Assembly: GCA_947034885.2 (NCBI GenBank)
Contig: OX344754.2
Span: 4,347,001-4,411,000 of the forward strand
Length of the DNA: 64,000 nucleotides
Direction of reading: 5' to 3'
Source of the DNA: Thuidium tamariscinum
Taxonomy: Eukaryota > Streptophyta > Bryopsida > Hypnales > Thuidiaceae
Shown: one piece after another, positions 62,221 through 64,000 of the stretch
Numbering within the stretch: the stretch's first letter is position 1
Layout: each line of letters begins with the position of its first letter
Translations under genes and position numbers: made by a program
The notes under the pieces: model-generated
What the model saw: only the letters and a program-made list of their open reading frames with translations
The model's database searches: none
What the model was told of the DNA's origin: nothing

Positions 62221-64000
62221 ATGGCGCCCCAAATGTGGAACGACTTTGTGTCCCTGGTCTGCGCTCACCCGGTCATCTCTGCCGTGATTCTACTCTTCTT
62301 CACTCCGCCGTTCTTCCCTATCGTGAAGTTTTTCTCGCCGTTACTGATCTCCACCGCGCTCTTCATGCTGGCACTTTTCACCATGAGGCCCAACAAGAAC
62401 TCGAGTTCTCAAGAGGAGGACGAGGATTGGACGGTGAGGAGAGATGGCGATGGGGAGAAGGTGGCGAAGCGGACGAAGCCCGACGGAAGTTGGAAGGATT
62501 GGGTGAAGGGCATCGAAGAGTCTAGCCTCTCGTGGATGTCGTCGCCTCGATCTTCCTCCAAACTGCGCAAGAATTGGAAAAACGACGAGACGGTTTCCAT
62601 TTTGGAAGAAGCTTCGTGGGTGAAGGGCGCGGAGTTCATGCCGAATGGGTTTGATGAATCCGGAGAACCGAGCGCGGAGTTTTTGCCAAACCTAATGGCA
62701 CCCTCGGAGCTTTTCAAGGTGGATTCAGGTCAGCGTTACAATGCTTTCATGTTTTGTTTTCGCTGGGATGGATTCAAGAATGTAGTTCAGGCTACGATTT
62801 TTTGCGAATTTTGCGTAACTCTTTTGCTAGTTTGGTAGCTGCAGTATCACACCATGGGATGCTACTTGGATCTAGTTTAGGCAACCAATTCTGGAAAATT
62901 TCATATGACGATTTTGCAAGTTTAGAAGCTGCAATACTATATCTAGTGAATAATTAGAAAGTCTCATTGAAACCCTTGCTGCATTATCGCATTTTCCTTC
63001 TTGATAGTCCGGCAGGCTTTTAGAGCTAGACCGATTGTTTTGTTGAAATCTTGCAATGTTTACCCTGAAAGAATATGTGATGATTCAGGTTTGCAAAGCG
63101 CGGTTGAACGATCGATGTACTCCGACATGGTACTTGGTGAAGATACCCCTGAATTGGAAGACGTTGTGGAGCCTGTTGCAGTGTCCGTTGTCGAGCCTGT
63201 TGCAGAGCCTGTTCGAGAGCCTGAAGGCCCGGCCTCAGAGGTAGGATTCGTAAAATCAAGTAATCGCATTGATTTTTTTTTCCTAGAATAGTATTTTTTA
63301 TTGTTAACAACCAAACTGGTAGTACATTCTGAAGTGGCAGCTCTTGGTGATTACAATCATGAATGTACACTTGAAATCGCGTGGAGAGGGTTATGTTTAG
63401 ACGAGTAGCACATGTAGCCTTGTGCATTGTTTGTTCTCTCCCCAGTTTGCCAAATTATTTCTTGATCTCTCCACTGTCTGTCAACCCGGCTGACGTGCTT
63501 CTGTGCCTGGCATGACCAGATTTCTGGAGCTGCAGTTGAGCCATCACCTTCGGTGCCCAGCCATGTCGTTCATCATCAGCCTTTGGAGACTCTGGAAATT
63601 CCTAGAAGAGCCGATTCTAACGTGACCGACAGCCCATCCACAGATCTCGACGATGATTCCCCTGCCATTGTTGATAGCAAGAGGCTTCTGTTTGCCAAGC
63701 TGAACAAAGACTCTTTGAATGCAAACTCTGGTTTATCTGATGTTGATACTCCAGAGGCGGTGGATTTGTCATTGTCTGGGAAGTTGAAGCAAATGGAGAA
63801 GCTTGGGGACTTGTTGGACAGTGCCGAGCTCGCCGAGATGACAGGTCAAGTGATTCCTGAGGACTCCTTGTTAAAACCTACTACTGCTGAGCAAGTGGAA
63901 GATGTCAAGGACCAGCTCGTGAGCTTCGTCACAGAGAAAGACATCTCATCTTCTGAAACTGAGAGAAACTCCGTTGTGGCACCATCTCAAGCAAAGCTTG
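62221..64000 (+). CDS. membrane protein with acidic tail, 5' part
   Basis: Three exons so far: 62221-62728, 63089-63240 and 63520 to the window end. The introns are GT-AG and the phases agree (Gly split G|GT at the first junction, phase 0 at the second). The N-terminus has a long hydrophobic hairpin (about residues 17-55: HPVISAVILLFFTPPFFPIV, then LLISTALFMLALF). A charged cytosolic-type stretch follows (DWTVRRDGDGEKVAKRTK), then Val-Glu-Pro repeats (VVEPVAVSVVEPVAEPVREP) and an acidic, Ser/Thr-rich region with amphipathic Leu/Lys segments (LSLSGKLKQMEKLGDLLDSA). I do not recognise the family. The hairpin would suit an ER or plastid-envelope anchor. The start at 62221 is chosen because the hydrophobic segment follows it at once; an upstream in-frame ATG (62122) adds a Leu/Arg-rich leader and lies in the likely 5' leader. 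The gene continues beyond the window. Confidence 0.75.

Overview
The window looks like nuclear DNA of a land plant, most likely a seed-free one such as a bryophyte, lycophyte or fern. Reasons: spliced genes with GT-AG introns, a LUX/PCL-type GARP clock factor carrying one intron, a plant-type DEAH-box splicing helicase, a bL12m gene next to a telo-box, and AT-rich intergenic DNA packed with nested DNA transposons. Species and ploidy cannot be read from the sequence.

Layout. 1-0.7 kb: the 3' part of a SWIM zinc-finger gene. 0.7-6.4 kb: AT-rich DNA with repeat fragments and a Helitron-like 3' end at 6.14 kb. 7.0-11.1 kb: a complete DHX15/PRP43-type RNA helicase (7 exons, 715 aa). 14.5-15.3 kb: a truncated rhomboid-protease relic. 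16.7-17.3 kb: mitochondrial ribosomal protein bL12m. 17.8-37.8 kb: a 20-kb piggyBac-superfamily element bounded by TTAA, with broken transposase pieces. It has been interrupted by an 8.5-kb hAT-type element (8-bp target duplication), a CACTA-like hairpin and several members of a MITE family with apparent 4-bp target duplications. 37.8-46.5 kb: a transposon graveyard with a SINE, TTAA-flanked elements and a three-level nest. 46.8-47.7 kb: an RMA-like RING protein with a coiled coil. 51-51.6 kb: an unrecognised membrane-protein-like relic. 52.0-54.0 kb: the LUX/PCL clock factor (2 exons, 437 aa). 55-61 kb: more TTAA-flanked and hAT-like elements. 62.2-64.0 kb: the 5' part of an unrecognised membrane protein gene that runs off the window.

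The host genes do not form a pathway. They act in pre-mRNA splicing or ribosome assembly (DHX15/PRP43), mitochondrial translation (bL12m), ubiquitination (RING) and the circadian clock (LUX). Coherence lies instead in the transposon record. Insertions inside insertions give a relative order: piggyBac element, then the large hAT, then the CTCGGGGG-type elements and the GGGTSATTGC MITEs. The MITEs moved both before and after the CTCGGGGG-type element. The most notable single object is the piggyBac element: both TTAA ends carry the same 13-mer at exactly the same distance from the end. All calls rest on reading the sequence; no database search was possible.
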